From Streptomyces sp. AC558_RSS880 (GTDB lineage: Bacteria; Actinomycetota; Actinomycetes; Streptomycetales; Streptomycetaceae), in the NCBI RefSeq assembly GCF_019049255.1, contig NZ_JAGMUJ010000040.1, positions 258,139 through 316,551 of the forward strand: 58,413 nt of DNA, written 5' to 3'. This document shows positions 30,914-40,724 of the stretch, piece by piece (the stretch's first letter is position 1; every line of letters starts with the position of its first letter). The translations under genes were made by a program, and so were the position numbers. The notes beneath the pieces were generated by a model. That model was given only the letters and a program-made list of their open reading frames with translations, was not told the DNA's origin and did not search any database.

Positions 30914-32292
30914 GGTTTCCTCTCCTCCTCGGGCTGCTCCGGCGGCCGGTCGAACTCGTCGGTGACCGTCGGTGCGGCGTCCCCGTCCCCGCCGGTCCAG
31001 CGCACGGTCAGCTCGCCGAGCGCGGTCTCCTGGTCGAGGACGACGGCCTTCTCGCGGTACAGCTCCAGCAGGGCGAGGAACCGGGCCACGACGGTCAGGG
31101 TGTCGTCCGTGTCCTCGACGAGGGCCCGGAAGCTCGCCTCACCGAGTTCCCTGAGCCGGGCGACGACGATCCCGGCCTGCTCCTGCACGCTGACCAGCGG
31201 CGCGTGGATGTGGTCGACGTACACCTGCGGCTTGGGTTTGGGCTGCATCGCCTTGACGGCGAGTTCGGCGAACCCCTCGGGGCCGATGCTGATGACGACC
31301 TCGGGCAGCAGCTCGGCGTACCGCGGCTCCAGCCCGACGGTACGGGGGTAGCGGCGGGCCTCGTCGTCGAGGCGCCGGCTGAAGATGTCGGCGATCTGTT
31401 TGTACGCGCGGTACTGCAGCAGCCGCGCGAACAGCAGGTCCCGGGCCTCGAGGAGGGCGAGGTCGGCCTCGTCCTCCACCTCGGCGGCGGGCAGCAGCCG
31501 GGCCGCCTTGAGGTCGAGCAGCGTGGCCGCCACGACCAGGAACTCGGTCGTCTCGTCCAGGTCCCAGTCGGGCCCCATGGCCCGGATGTACGCCATGAAC
31601 TCATCGGTCACCTTGGACAGCGCGACCTCGGTGACGTCCAGCTTGTGCTTCGAGATCAGCTGCAGCAGCAGGTCGAACGGCCCCTCGAAGTTCGCCAGCC
31701 GGACCTTGAACCGCCCGTCGTCGTCCTCGCCGGCGTCGATCGCGCCGGTCCCGGCCCCGGACGCCTCCGCGGGTTCCGGTGCGCCGGGCACGCCCACCGT
31801 CCCGCCGACGGCCGGGGCGTCCGGTCCCGCCGCCGGGTCCGACGCACGCGCGGCGGTCTCCACGACCGCCTCCCGCACCGGTGGCGTCCCCGGCTCCAGC
31901 GGTGAAGGCCCTCCGGGGAACGTCCCGGCGCCCGCCCGCTCCACGGTCGCCGGGCCGGCCTTCGGCCCCGCCGCCCCGGGCACGACGGTCCCGTCCTCCG
32001 ACGCGACCACCGGCTCGACCGGCGAGGGACGCCTCAGGGGCCCCGGACCCGGCTCCTCGGATCCGGCGACCGTGCCCTCCGGCTCAACCGGGGGCGGGAC
32101 CTCGGCGAAGGACTCGGCGTCCGCCTCCGCCGCGAGCGCCCGCCGCACGGGACCCGGCTCGGCGGCCGGGTCGTCCGGCGGCGCCGTCGGTTCGGCCGGC
32201 GCGGGCGTCGGCGGGACCGCTCCCGGACCCCGGCCCAGGGTGCGACGGCGGTTCGGCCGGTTGCCGGGGGCGGGTGCGTCGTACGAGGTCAT
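30910..32292 (-). CDS. scpA: Segregation and condensation protein A with long N-terminal extension
   Basis: A 460-aa kleisin. The ScpA core starts near residue 190 (FKVRLANFEGPFDLLLQLISKHKLDV) and runs to about 445, with LVVAATLLDLKAARLLP and the C-terminal winged helix LVRFLALLELYREKAVVLDQ-like sequence (here VVARFLALLELYREKA). The first 190 residues are a Pro/Ala/Glu/Gly-rich disordered region absent from ScpA of most bacteria; the frame is open throughout with several possible internal starts, so the extension might be partly untranslated. It bridges SMC head and ScpB in condensin. Operon: parA-RHH-like-scpA-scpB-rluB. Confidence 0.92.
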   Translation of the reverse strand: MTSYDAPAPGNRPNRRRTLGRGPGAVPPTPAPAEPTAPPDDPAAEPGPVRRALAAEADAESFAEVPPPVEPEGTVAGSEEPGPGPLRRPSPVEPVVASEDGTVVPGAAGPKAGPATVERAGAGTFPGGPSPLEPGTPPVREAVVETAARASDPAAGPDAPAVGGTVGVPGAPEPAEASGAGTGAIDAGEDDDGRFKVRLANFEGPFDLLLQLISKHKLDVTEVALSKVTDEFMAYIRAMGPDWDLDETTEFLVVAATLLDLKAARLLPAAEVEDEADLALLEARDLLFARLLQYRAYKQIADIFSRRLDDEARRYPRTVGLEPRYAELLPEVVISIGPEGFAELAVKAMQPKPKPQVYVDHIHAPLVSVQEQAGIVVARLRELGEASFRALVEDTDDTLTVVARFLALLELYREKAVVLDQETALGELTVRWTGGDGDAAPTVTDEFDRPPEQPEEERKP

Positions 32293-32310
32293 GGCCTCCG
32301 CAGGCTACCG

Positions 32311-32850
32311 CTACCGTCCCCGGAGACGTCGTACGAGGATGCTGGCGTCCCCACGGCTCTCCAGGTCGGCGAGGACCACGGCGACCGCCTCGCGGACGAT
32401 CCGGCCCCGGTCCACCGCCAGCCCGTGCTCGCCGCGCAGCACCAGGCGCGCGTGCTCGAGGTCCATCAGCTCCTCGGCGGACACGTACACGGTGATCTTC
32501 TCGTCGTGCCGCTCACGGCCGCTGGGCCGCCGAGACGCCGCTCGCCCCCGCTTGCGCTGGGCCGCGCCGTCCTGCGCCGCCTGGCGCCGCCCGGAGCCCG
32601 CCGCGTCACGGTTGCGGGACTCCCCGGCCCCGTCCGGCTCCGCGTCCGCCGCGACGTGCTCCGCGCCCTCGCCGTCGCCGCCCTGCGCGGGCACCGACTG
32701 CGGCGCGTCCTCCACTGCGGCCGCCGCGTCGCCCTCCCCCGCGGGTGCGGGGACACGGGCGTCGCCGTTGGCCTGGCGCCTGGGGGTCGACGCCTGGAGC
32801 GCCATCCCCCCTGTCGTACGGAAGAGTTCGTCGGCCCCCGGCAGACTCAC
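32311..32850 (-). CDS. Ribbon-helix-helix-like protein encoded between parA and scpA
   Basis: A 179-aa protein with a disordered Ala/Gly/Arg-rich N-terminus and a compact C-terminal domain (about 118-179): EKITVYVSAEELMDLEHARLVLR followed by RGRIVREAVAVVLADLE. A strand then two helices with this spacing resembles ribbon-helix-helix DNA-binding folds. GTG 32850 overlaps the parA stop by 4 nt; another GTG at 32862 is possible. Small RHH proteins often partner with ParA ATPases, so it may be the ParB-like partner of the upstream gene. That role is inferred from context. Confidence 0.7.
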   Translation of the reverse strand: MSLPGADELFRTTGGMALQASTPRRQANGDARVPAPAGEGDAAAAVEDAPQSVPAQGGDGEGAEHVAADAEPDGAGESRNRDAAGSGRRQAAQDGAAQRKRGRAASRRPSGRERHDEKITVYVSAEELMDLEHARLVLRGEHGLAVDRGRIVREAVAVVLADLESRGDASILVRRLRGR

Positions 32851-34025
32851 TCGGCGTGACACCGGGCGAGCACCTCCCTGGCGAGCTGGCGGTAGGCGGC
32901 GGCACCGACGGAGTTGGACGCGTACGTGGTGATCGGCTCACCGGCGACCGTGGTCTCCGGGAAGCGGACCGTGCGCCCGATGACCGTGTGGTAGACGTGG
33001 TCGTCGAACGCCTCGACCACCCGCGCGAGCACCTCGCGGCTGTGCACCGTGCGCGAGTCGTACATGGTGGCGAGGATGCCGTCGAGCTCCAGGTCGGGGT
33101 TGAGCCGCTCCTGGACCTTCTCGATGGTCTCGGTCAGCAGCGCCACACCGCGCAGCGCGAAGAACTCGCACTCCAGCGGCACGATCACCTTGTGCGCGGC
33201 GGTCAGCGCGTTGACCGTGAGCAGGCCGAGCGAGGGCTGGCAGTCGATCACGATGTAGTCGTAGTCGTCCATCAGCGGCTTCAGCGCCCGCTGCAGCGTG
33301 GACTCGCGCGCGACCTCGCTCACCAGCTGCACCTCGGCCGCCGACAGGTCGATGTTGCTGGGCAGCAGGTCCATGTTGGGGACCGCGGTCTTCAGCAGCA
33401 CCTCGTCGGCCGCCATGCCCCGCTCCATGAGCAGGTTGTAGACGGTGAGGTCGAGTTCCATCGGGTTGACGCCGAGACCGACCGACAGCGCGCCCTGCGG
33501 GTCGAAGTCGACGAGCAGCACCCGGCGTCCGTACTCCGCGAGCGCGGCACCCAGGTTGATGGTCGACGTGGTCTTGCCGACGCCGCCCTTCTGGTTGCAC
33601 ATCGCGATGATCTTCGCGGGACCGTGGTCGGTCAGCGGACCCGGGATCGGGAAGTACGGCAGCGGGCGCCCGGTCGGGCCGACGCGCTCACGGCGCTGCC
33701 GCGCCGCGTCGGGCGCGAGCGTGGCCGCGTACTCGGGATCGGGCTCGTACTCGGCGTCGGGGTCGTAGAAGTGCCCCTCGGGCAGTTCGTCGTAGTCGGC
33801 GAAATGGTTGTGGGGCGCGCCACTTCCGTCGCCGGCCATGGCGTTCACGTGATGGCCATCCATGCTCTGGTGTGCTGGTTGAGTCACCACCGAAGTCCGG
33901 TGACTCCGGTGGGCTGCGAAGGTGCGCACAGCAACGGAGCCGACAGCAGCGGATCCCGCGGGCCCCTGGTCCGGCGCAGGCATTCCTGGTTGACCACCCC
34001 CGGGAGTAAATGTCGACTCATTCAC
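32847..34025 (-). CDS. ParA-family ATPase (second chromosomal ParA-like protein)
   Basis: A 392-aa ParA/Soj-type ATPase. Residues 1-135 form a Pro/His/Asp-rich disordered extension. The deviant Walker A CNQKGGVGKTTSTINLG starts near residue 142; Walker A' is LLVDFDPQGALSVG and the Walker B region DYDYIVIDCQPSLGLLTVNA. The remainder matches ParA (CEFFALRGVALLTETI, FPETTVAGEPITTYA). It is distinct from the oriC-linked parA of parAB. GTG 34025 is preceded by AAGGAGG with a long 11-nt spacing; an internal ATG (residue 55) is a weaker alternative. Clustering with an RHH-like gene and scpAB indicates a role in chromosome segregation or positioning of cellular cargo. Confidence 0.88.
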   Translation of the reverse strand: MNESTFTPGGGQPGMPAPDQGPAGSAAVGSVAVRTFAAHRSHRTSVVTQPAHQSMDGHHVNAMAGDGSGAPHNHFADYDELPEGHFYDPDAEYEPDPEYAATLAPDAARQRRERVGPTGRPLPYFPIPGPLTDHGPAKIIAMCNQKGGVGKTTSTINLGAALAEYGRRVLLVDFDPQGALSVGLGVNPMELDLTVYNLLMERGMAADEVLLKTAVPNMDLLPSNIDLSAAEVQLVSEVARESTLQRALKPLMDDYDYIVIDCQPSLGLLTVNALTAAHKVIVPLECEFFALRGVALLTETIEKVQERLNPDLELDGILATMYDSRTVHSREVLARVVEAFDDHVYHTVIGRTVRFPETTVAGEPITTYASNSVGAAAYRQLAREVLARCHAE

Positions 34026-34097
34026 AAGTCGTCTTACCTCCTTGGTGACCAGGAAACTTCTAGACAGGTCAGCGTGGCACCATGCCGACGATTGGCG

Positions 34098-34127
34098 ACT
34101 CTATGGCGTGTCGACCGTTCGCAGCAA
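34098..34127 (-). promoter_or_regulatory. Candidate promoter of the parA-scpAB operon
   Basis: On the minus strand TTGCTG (34127-34122) and TAGAGT (34103-34098) are separated by 18 nt, a good match to the Streptomyces housekeeping promoter pattern. The predicted start near 34091 gives a leader of about 65 nt. The rest of the 34026-34394 gap holds the ald terminator and no gene. Confidence 0.5.
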
Positions 34128-34284
34128 CACAATCCGCCGGACCCGGCCCGATGTGTCGGCAATGAAACATCCCTCTGTCAAGGGCGTACGGCCGTCGCAC
34201 GGCAGGTTTCACGGGTGTGCGAATCGGTAGAAGGGTTACGTTCGAGGCGAGTTGCCCCGGAATCAGGAAGTGACCATACACACA

Positions 34285-34318
34285 TCAGGCCGGACCTTAT
34301 GGGCAAGGTCCGGCCTGA
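34285..34318 (-). terminator. Terminator downstream of ald
   Basis: A perfect 14-bp stem (34285-34298 with 34305-34318) and 6-nt loop, 77 nt after the ald stop codon, separating ald from the parA promoter region on the same strand. Confidence 0.8.
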
Positions 34319-34394
34319 CACGTGACGTTGACGACATATGTTGACGTATCGCCTTCGGCGGTCGGCGACTTGGTCGACTTACCGCCCCGGCGGC

Positions 34395-35510
34395 TCAGCC
34401 GAGCAGCGAGGCGAGCTCCACGTGCTCCAGGCCGTGCGCCTCGGCGACCTCCTTGTAAACCACCTTGCCGTCATGCGTGTTGAGGCCCTTGGCGAGCGCG
34501 GGGTCGCGGCGCAGCGCCTCCACCCAGCCGCGGTCGGCAAGTTCGACGATGTACGGCAGCGTGGCGTTGGTGAGCGCGTAGGTGGAGGTGTTGGGCACCG
34601 CGCCGGGCATGTTGGCGACGCAGTAGAACACCGACTCGTGGACCTTGAAGGCCGGCTCGGCGTGCGTGGTCGGGTGGGAGTCCTCGAAGCAGCCGCCCTG
34701 GTCGATCGCGATGTCGACAAGGACACTTCCGGCCTTCATCCGCGAGACCAGCTCGTTGGTGACCAGCTTCGGGGCCTTGGCGCCGGGGATGAGGACCGCG
34801 CCGATCACGAGGTCGGCCTCCAGGCAGGCCTTCTCCAGTTCGAAGGCGTTGGAGACGACGGTCTGGATCTTCGTGCCGAAGATCTTGTCCGCCTCGCGGA
34901 GCTTGTTGATGTCCTTGTCGAGCAGGGTCACGTGGAAGCCCATGCCGATGGCGATCTGCGCGGCGTTCCAGCCGGAGACGCCGCCGCCGATGACGACGGC
35001 CTTGCCGGCCAGCACGCCGGGGACACCGCCGGGCAGCACGCCGCGGCCGCCGTTGGCGCGCATCAGGTGGTAGGCGCCGACCTGCGGGGCCAGCCGGCCC
35101 GCGACCTCGGACATCGGGGCGAGCAGCGGCAGGGCGCGGCTGGGCAGCTCGACGGTCTCGTAGGCGATCGCGGTGGTGCCGGACTCCAGGAGGGCGTCCG
35201 TGCACTCCTTGGACGCGGCCAGGTGCAGATAGGTGAAGAGGGTCTGGTCCTTGCGCAGGCGGTGGTACTCCTCCGCGACGGGCTCCTTGACCTTCAGCAG
35301 CAGGTCGGCGGCGGCCCAGACCTCGTCGGCGGTGTCCAGGATCTGCCCGCCGGCGGCGATGTACTCGCCGTCCGGGATCGAGGAGCCGACACCGGCGCCG
35401 CGCTCGATGACGACCTGGTGGCCGTGGCGCACCAGCTCGTGCACGCCGGCGGGGGTGATGGCCACCCGGAACTCGTTGTTCTTGACCTCGCGGGGGATGC
35501 CGACCTTCAC
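34395..35510 (-). CDS. ald: Alanine dehydrogenase
   Basis: A 371-aa enzyme, the same length as the mycobacterial Ald. N-terminal VGIPREVKNNEFRVAITPAGV and ERGAGVGSSIPD, the NAD-binding GGGVSGWNAAQIAIGMG, and LVDIAIDQGGCFEDSHPTTH are diagnostic; the catalytic Lys and His lie in LLKVKEP and FTYLHLA. It interconverts L-alanine and pyruvate/ammonia with NAD. The GTG at 35510 gives family length; another GTG nine nt upstream has a Shine-Dalgarno too close to it. Monocistronic with its own terminator. Confidence 0.95.
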   Translation of the reverse strand: MKVGIPREVKNNEFRVAITPAGVHELVRHGHQVVIERGAGVGSSIPDGEYIAAGGQILDTADEVWAAADLLLKVKEPVAEEYHRLRKDQTLFTYLHLAASKECTDALLESGTTAIAYETVELPSRALPLLAPMSEVAGRLAPQVGAYHLMRANGGRGVLPGGVPGVLAGKAVVIGGGVSGWNAAQIAIGMGFHVTLLDKDINKLREADKIFGTKIQTVVSNAFELEKACLEADLVIGAVLIPGAKAPKLVTNELVSRMKAGSVLVDIAIDQGGCFEDSHPTTHAEPAFKVHESVFYCVANMPGAVPNTSTYALTNATLPYIVELADRGWVEALRRDPALAKGLNTHDGKVVYKEVAEAHGLEHVELASLLG

Positions 35511-35655
35511 GTCGATCACGGTCCTTGGCTCAGAGGGTATGGGGGTATCACTGCACATACCCGGGCACACACGGGCACACCGGGAGAGACCGCAGGAGAT
35601 GGTGCGGCAGAGCCAGTTTAATGAAGGTGTTCCCGCTGTCTAGCCTTTCATTGCA

Positions 35656-37713
35656 TCAATCTTCGACGGATGAGCTACGGATTTCGCAGGCGTTAGCTCC
35701 ATGTTCCGGCTCGAAGTCGTCCTCCAGGGCCTCTTCTGCCAGCATGCGCTCGGCCGTACCCCGGTGCAGCGCGGCCGACGCGGGGTCGCCGAGGTGCTCG
35801 AAAGAATCGGCGATCCGCAGGTGCAGCGCGGCCTGCAGGCGGGTGTCCTCGGCCCGGCACGCCCAGTCCACGGCCTCCTGGCAGGTGCGCAGGGACTCGT
35901 CGAGCCGCCCCGCGTACTCCTGCACCCGGGCCAGTTCGCTCAGCGCCCGCGCCTGCGCGGCCACGTCCCCGTGCCTGCGGTGTCCGGCGACGGCCGCGCG
36001 CCAGTCGCGCAGCGCCTCGCCGTAGCGGCCGGCGTAGGTGTGGGCGGCGCCGATACGGCCGTAGAGCCGGGCGGCGTCCTCGTGCTCGCCGCGGGCCAGC
36101 CGCTCGGCCAGGGCGCGGCCGAACCAGTCGGCGGCCCGGTCGTAGTCCCCGAGTTCCAGATGGGCGCCGCCCACGGATTCCATCGCGCGGCCGGTCGCGT
36201 ACGGGTCGTTCGCCTCGCGTCCGGCGTCCAGCGCGGCCCGGTAGCGCCCCAGGGCGTCGGCGGTGCGGCCGGTGCGGGCGTCGAGGTCGCCGAGGTTCAG
36301 CAGGGCCGCCGCCCGCTCGCGGGGCAGGTTCCGGCGCTCGGCGACGTCGAGGACCAGGCCGTGGATGTCGTACAGGTCGCTCGCGGCGGCCTGGGTGCCG
36401 AAGTGGGCCACCATGGCCCGCGCCAGCTGGGACATCAGGCGCCGGGCGAGGGTGTCCAGCTCCCCGTCGGCGACCGCGAGCCGCGCGGCGGCCAGCAGGG
36501 CGGGACGGCGCACGCGCAGCCAGTCGGCGGCGGCCCGCGGGCCGGGGAAGCGCAGGGCGCGCGGCATGCCGAGGAGCTTCTCGCGCGCCTTGAGGCTGTC
36601 GGTCTCGGTGATGGCCCGGCACGACTGGAGCAGCCGTACGGTCCGCTCCAGCATCCGGGCCCGGGCCAGTTGCAGCTCGGCGGGCCGCTCGTGGTCCTCG
36701 GCGAGGGCGCTCAGCAGGGGCTGCAGACAGCAGGGCACCTCGTACTGCGGCAGCGCCGAGCCCACCGGGTGGAGCAGCCCGTGGGCGACGAAGTCGTCCA
36801 GGGTGGTGCGGGCGGACTCCACCGAGCAGCCCGCGAGGGCGGCGGCGGTGTGCGGGTCGATCAGACCGGCCGGGGCGAGGCTGAGCAGCCGCAGGGTGCG
36901 GGCGGCCGACGCGGGCAGCGAGGCGTGCACGAGCCTCAGGACCCGGCTGACGACGGTGTCCTGGCCGGGGTCCGTGTGCAGTTGCCTGGCCAGGTCGGCG
37001 ACGGCGGCCTTGGGCCGGGCGGCGAGCCAGCCCCCGGCCAGCACCAGGGCGGCCGGCTGGCCCTCGCACTGCTCGGCGAGCCGCTCGGCGGCCCGGGGGT
37101 CGACCGTGATGCGCACCGATCCGGTGAACCGGGACAGCACCTCCACCGCGGACTTGGTGTCGAGGCCGCCGAGGGTGCAGGGGCGGACGTCCGCGATGCC
37201 GGTCAGCGGCCCCGAGGAGACGGCGACGGCCAGGCAGTCCGGGTTGTCCGGCAGCAGGGCGTCGACCTGCTCGGCGTCGGCCGCGTCGTCCAGCAGGAGC
37301 AGCACCCGGCGGTCGGCCAGCGCGGTGCGCAGCGCCTCGCTGAGTTCGTCCTCGTCGGCCCCGGCGGGGGCGGGCGCCTCCAGCGCGTCGAGCAGTTCCC
37401 GCGCGGCGCGCTCGACGGGCACGCGGGTGCCGTCGGGTTCGCTCAGCCGGGCGCGCAGCACGCCGTCGGGGTAGCGGTCGGCGACCTGGCGCACGAGTTC
37501 CCCGGCGAGGGCGCTCCGGCCCGAGCCGGGCCGGCCGGCGATGAGCAGCACGCGCGCGCGGGGCGCCTTGCGGCCGGAGAGGGTGTCCAGTCCCGCGCGC
37601 TCGATGTCGGCGCGCAACTCCTTCAGCTCCCTCGTACGGCCCAGGAATCGACCCTCGTCGGCGACGTCCCGAAGGAGCCGCACACCGTCTGGGTCCACCG
37701 CCTGATCCGTCAC
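35656..37713 (-). CDS. STAND-type NTPase with TPR repeats, Walker A lysine replaced by arginine
   Basis: A 685-aa protein. An NB-ARC-like nucleotide-binding module (about 30-320) has Walker A GRPGSGRSALAGEL, Walker B RVLLLLDDAAD, and winged-helix region (LRLVHASLPASAARTLRLLSLAPAGL) as in AfsR-type regulators. The C-terminal part (about 450-660) has at least five TPR units (AALLNLGDLDARTGR, AMESVGGAHLELGDYDRA, LYGRIGAAHTYAGRY, LSELARVQEYAGRL). No DNA-binding SARP domain is present at the N-terminus. The Walker lysine is arginine (GSGRS), which could weaken ATP hydrolysis. GTG 37713 has GGGAG 8 nt upstream. Monocistronic between ald and a Nudix gene. Probably a signal-sensing scaffold; ligand unknown. 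Confidence 0.82.
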   Translation of the reverse strand: MTDQAVDPDGVRLLRDVADEGRFLGRTRELKELRADIERAGLDTLSGRKAPRARVLLIAGRPGSGRSALAGELVRQVADRYPDGVLRARLSEPDGTRVPVERAARELLDALEAPAPAGADEDELSEALRTALADRRVLLLLDDAADAEQVDALLPDNPDCLAVAVSSGPLTGIADVRPCTLGGLDTKSAVEVLSRFTGSVRITVDPRAAERLAEQCEGQPAALVLAGGWLAARPKAAVADLARQLHTDPGQDTVVSRVLRLVHASLPASAARTLRLLSLAPAGLIDPHTAAALAGCSVESARTTLDDFVAHGLLHPVGSALPQYEVPCCLQPLLSALAEDHERPAELQLARARMLERTVRLLQSCRAITETDSLKAREKLLGMPRALRFPGPRAAADWLRVRRPALLAAARLAVADGELDTLARRLMSQLARAMVAHFGTQAAASDLYDIHGLVLDVAERRNLPRERAAALLNLGDLDARTGRTADALGRYRAALDAGREANDPYATGRAMESVGGAHLELGDYDRAADWFGRALAERLARGEHEDAARLYGRIGAAHTYAGRYGEALRDWRAAVAGHRRHGDVAAQARALSELARVQEYAGRLDESLRTCQEAVDWACRAEDTRLQAALHLRIADSFEHLGDPASAALHRGTAERMLAEEALEDDFEPEHGANACEIRSSSVED

Positions 37714-37876
37714 GGGCCTCACTCCCGTCCCACCGCGCGCGCAAGCCCGCCGGGACTCCGGACCGGGCGTTTTCCAGAGCCTAGTTCACGCTCTGCGACG
37801 TTCCCGGTGGAGCGCGGCGGGCACATCCCCCAATCGGATCAGCCGATGGTCATACCACCGTGGACGCAGGGCGGGG

Positions 37877-38503
37877 TCAGGCCTCGAACGGACGTGCCGG
37901 CCACGGTGCCTGAGCCGGGCGCAGCGCGTCCAGGCCGTCGCCGGCCCGCGCGGCGACCAGCGAGAGGACGCCCACCACCAGGCAGTTGTTGTGCAGCTCG
38001 CCGGCCAGCACACCGCGCACCAGTTCCTCGGCCGGGACCCGGGCCAGCTCCATGTCGGCCTCCTCGTGCTCGACCTCGAAGCGCTCGCCCTCGGCCTCGG
38101 ACAGCCCCCGGGCCAGGAAGATCCGTACGGCCTCGTCACAACCGCCGGGTGTGGTGTAGACGTCGGTCAGCACCCGCCAGTCCTCCGCCTTGACGTGCGC
38201 CTCCTCGTACAGCTCGCGCTGGGCGGCGTGCAGCGGGTTCTCGCCGGGGACGTCGAGCAGACCGGCCGGGATCTCCCACAGCTTGTGGCGCACGGGATGG
38301 CGGTACTGGCGCAGCACCAGCACCCGGTCGGCGTCGTCGAGGGCGAGGACGGCCACGGACCCGGGGTGGACCTGGTAGTCGCGGTGGACCACGGTCCCGT
38401 CGGGCATGACCACGTCGTCGGTGCGGACGGAGGTCTTGTTGCCCGTGAAGGGGGTCTCGGTCGCCCGGATCTCCCACACTTCCGGGGTGTCCTTGATCGT
38501 CAT
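37877..38503 (-). CDS. Nudix hydrolase, ADP-ribose pyrophosphatase-like
   Basis: A 208-aa Nudix hydrolase of the NudF type: PAGLLDVPGE precedes ENPLHAAQRELYEEAHV, with the catalytic REL.EE block intact but His in place of the final Gly. The N-terminal strand-swap region (VHRDYQVHPGSVAVLALD) is typical of ADP-ribose pyrophosphatases, which hydrolyse ADP-ribose to AMP and ribose-5-phosphate. It lies just downstream of pyrG, separated by a canonical terminator. ATG 38503 has GGAAGGA upstream. Substrate assignment is by family only. Confidence 0.88.
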   Translation of the reverse strand: MTIKDTPEVWEIRATETPFTGNKTSVRTDDVVMPDGTVVHRDYQVHPGSVAVLALDDADRVLVLRQYRHPVRHKLWEIPAGLLDVPGENPLHAAQRELYEEAHVKAEDWRVLTDVYTTPGGCDEAVRIFLARGLSEAEGERFEVEHEEADMELARVPAEELVRGVLAGELHNNCLVVGVLSLVAARAGDGLDALRPAQAPWPARPFEA

Positions 38504-38548
38504 GCCTGTCCTTCCGAACGTACGGCGGTCGTGCGCGTGCCCTGCGCG

Positions 38549-38595
38549 AAAAAAGGCAGCCGGGGTGAGGACCTTTTGGAGGTCCGCACCCCGGC
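38549..38595 (-). terminator. Canonical intrinsic terminator of pyrG
   Basis: Reading on the minus strand, a stem of 14 pairs with one mismatch (38595-38581 with 38573-38559) is followed by TGCC and six T residues (38554-38549). A true hairpin plus T-tract is rare in this GC-rich genome. Confidence 0.9.
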
Positions 38596-38613
38596 AACCG
38601 TACAACCGGTGTG

Positions 38614-40263
<1,650 letters not shown>

Positions 40264-40724
40264 GGCCAAGAGGGGGCTCCCGTGGTCGCGGTCTGTGGGT
40301 GCGGTTCCGGGGCTTTCTCGCCCACTGGTCCACGGGCTACCAGCGTATCAGCGCGGCGCGGGGATGGCGTCCGGCCACGCTCCGCGCACGCGCCGCCACA
40401 GGCGCGTACCGCACACGGGGCCCTCACCGCTTGCTCACTCGTTCGGCGGGGGCGGGTTGCCCGGAGCGACACACAGATCATCTACGTGCGTCGTATCCTG
40501 CTCGGACACTCGCTGCCGAGCCCGGCCGGCCGAACGGCACCACCCCCGCCCGTGACCTCCGGAACAACGCGAGCTCGTCAGTTCGTTGAGCAGGGATTGG
40601 CGCTTTGCGTTCACCGCCGAGCGACTGCTTTGCTTCACAGCTCAACGACGTATTCCCAGACCCCTTGACCGCATCAGCGACAACCCCCTTGCGGGGTGAC
40701 GTGGCCGTTCGACTGGAGTTGCAC
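40264..40724. other. 461-nt divergent control region between pyrG and GH15 gene
   Basis: No gene recognised. It includes relatively AT-rich stretches (40455-40510 and 40590-40690) expected to hold divergent promoters. A small hairpin (CCCCTTGCGGGG near 40685-40696) lies just before the GH15 start. I could not define promoter hexamers or a riboregulator with confidence. Confidence 0.4.

Noticed and set aside
30910..32292. ScpA N-terminal extension read as a separate fused gene.
   Set aside because: It has no domain-like sequence, only Pro/Ala/Glu/Gly-rich disorder with normal codon use, as seen in extended actinobacterial proteins.
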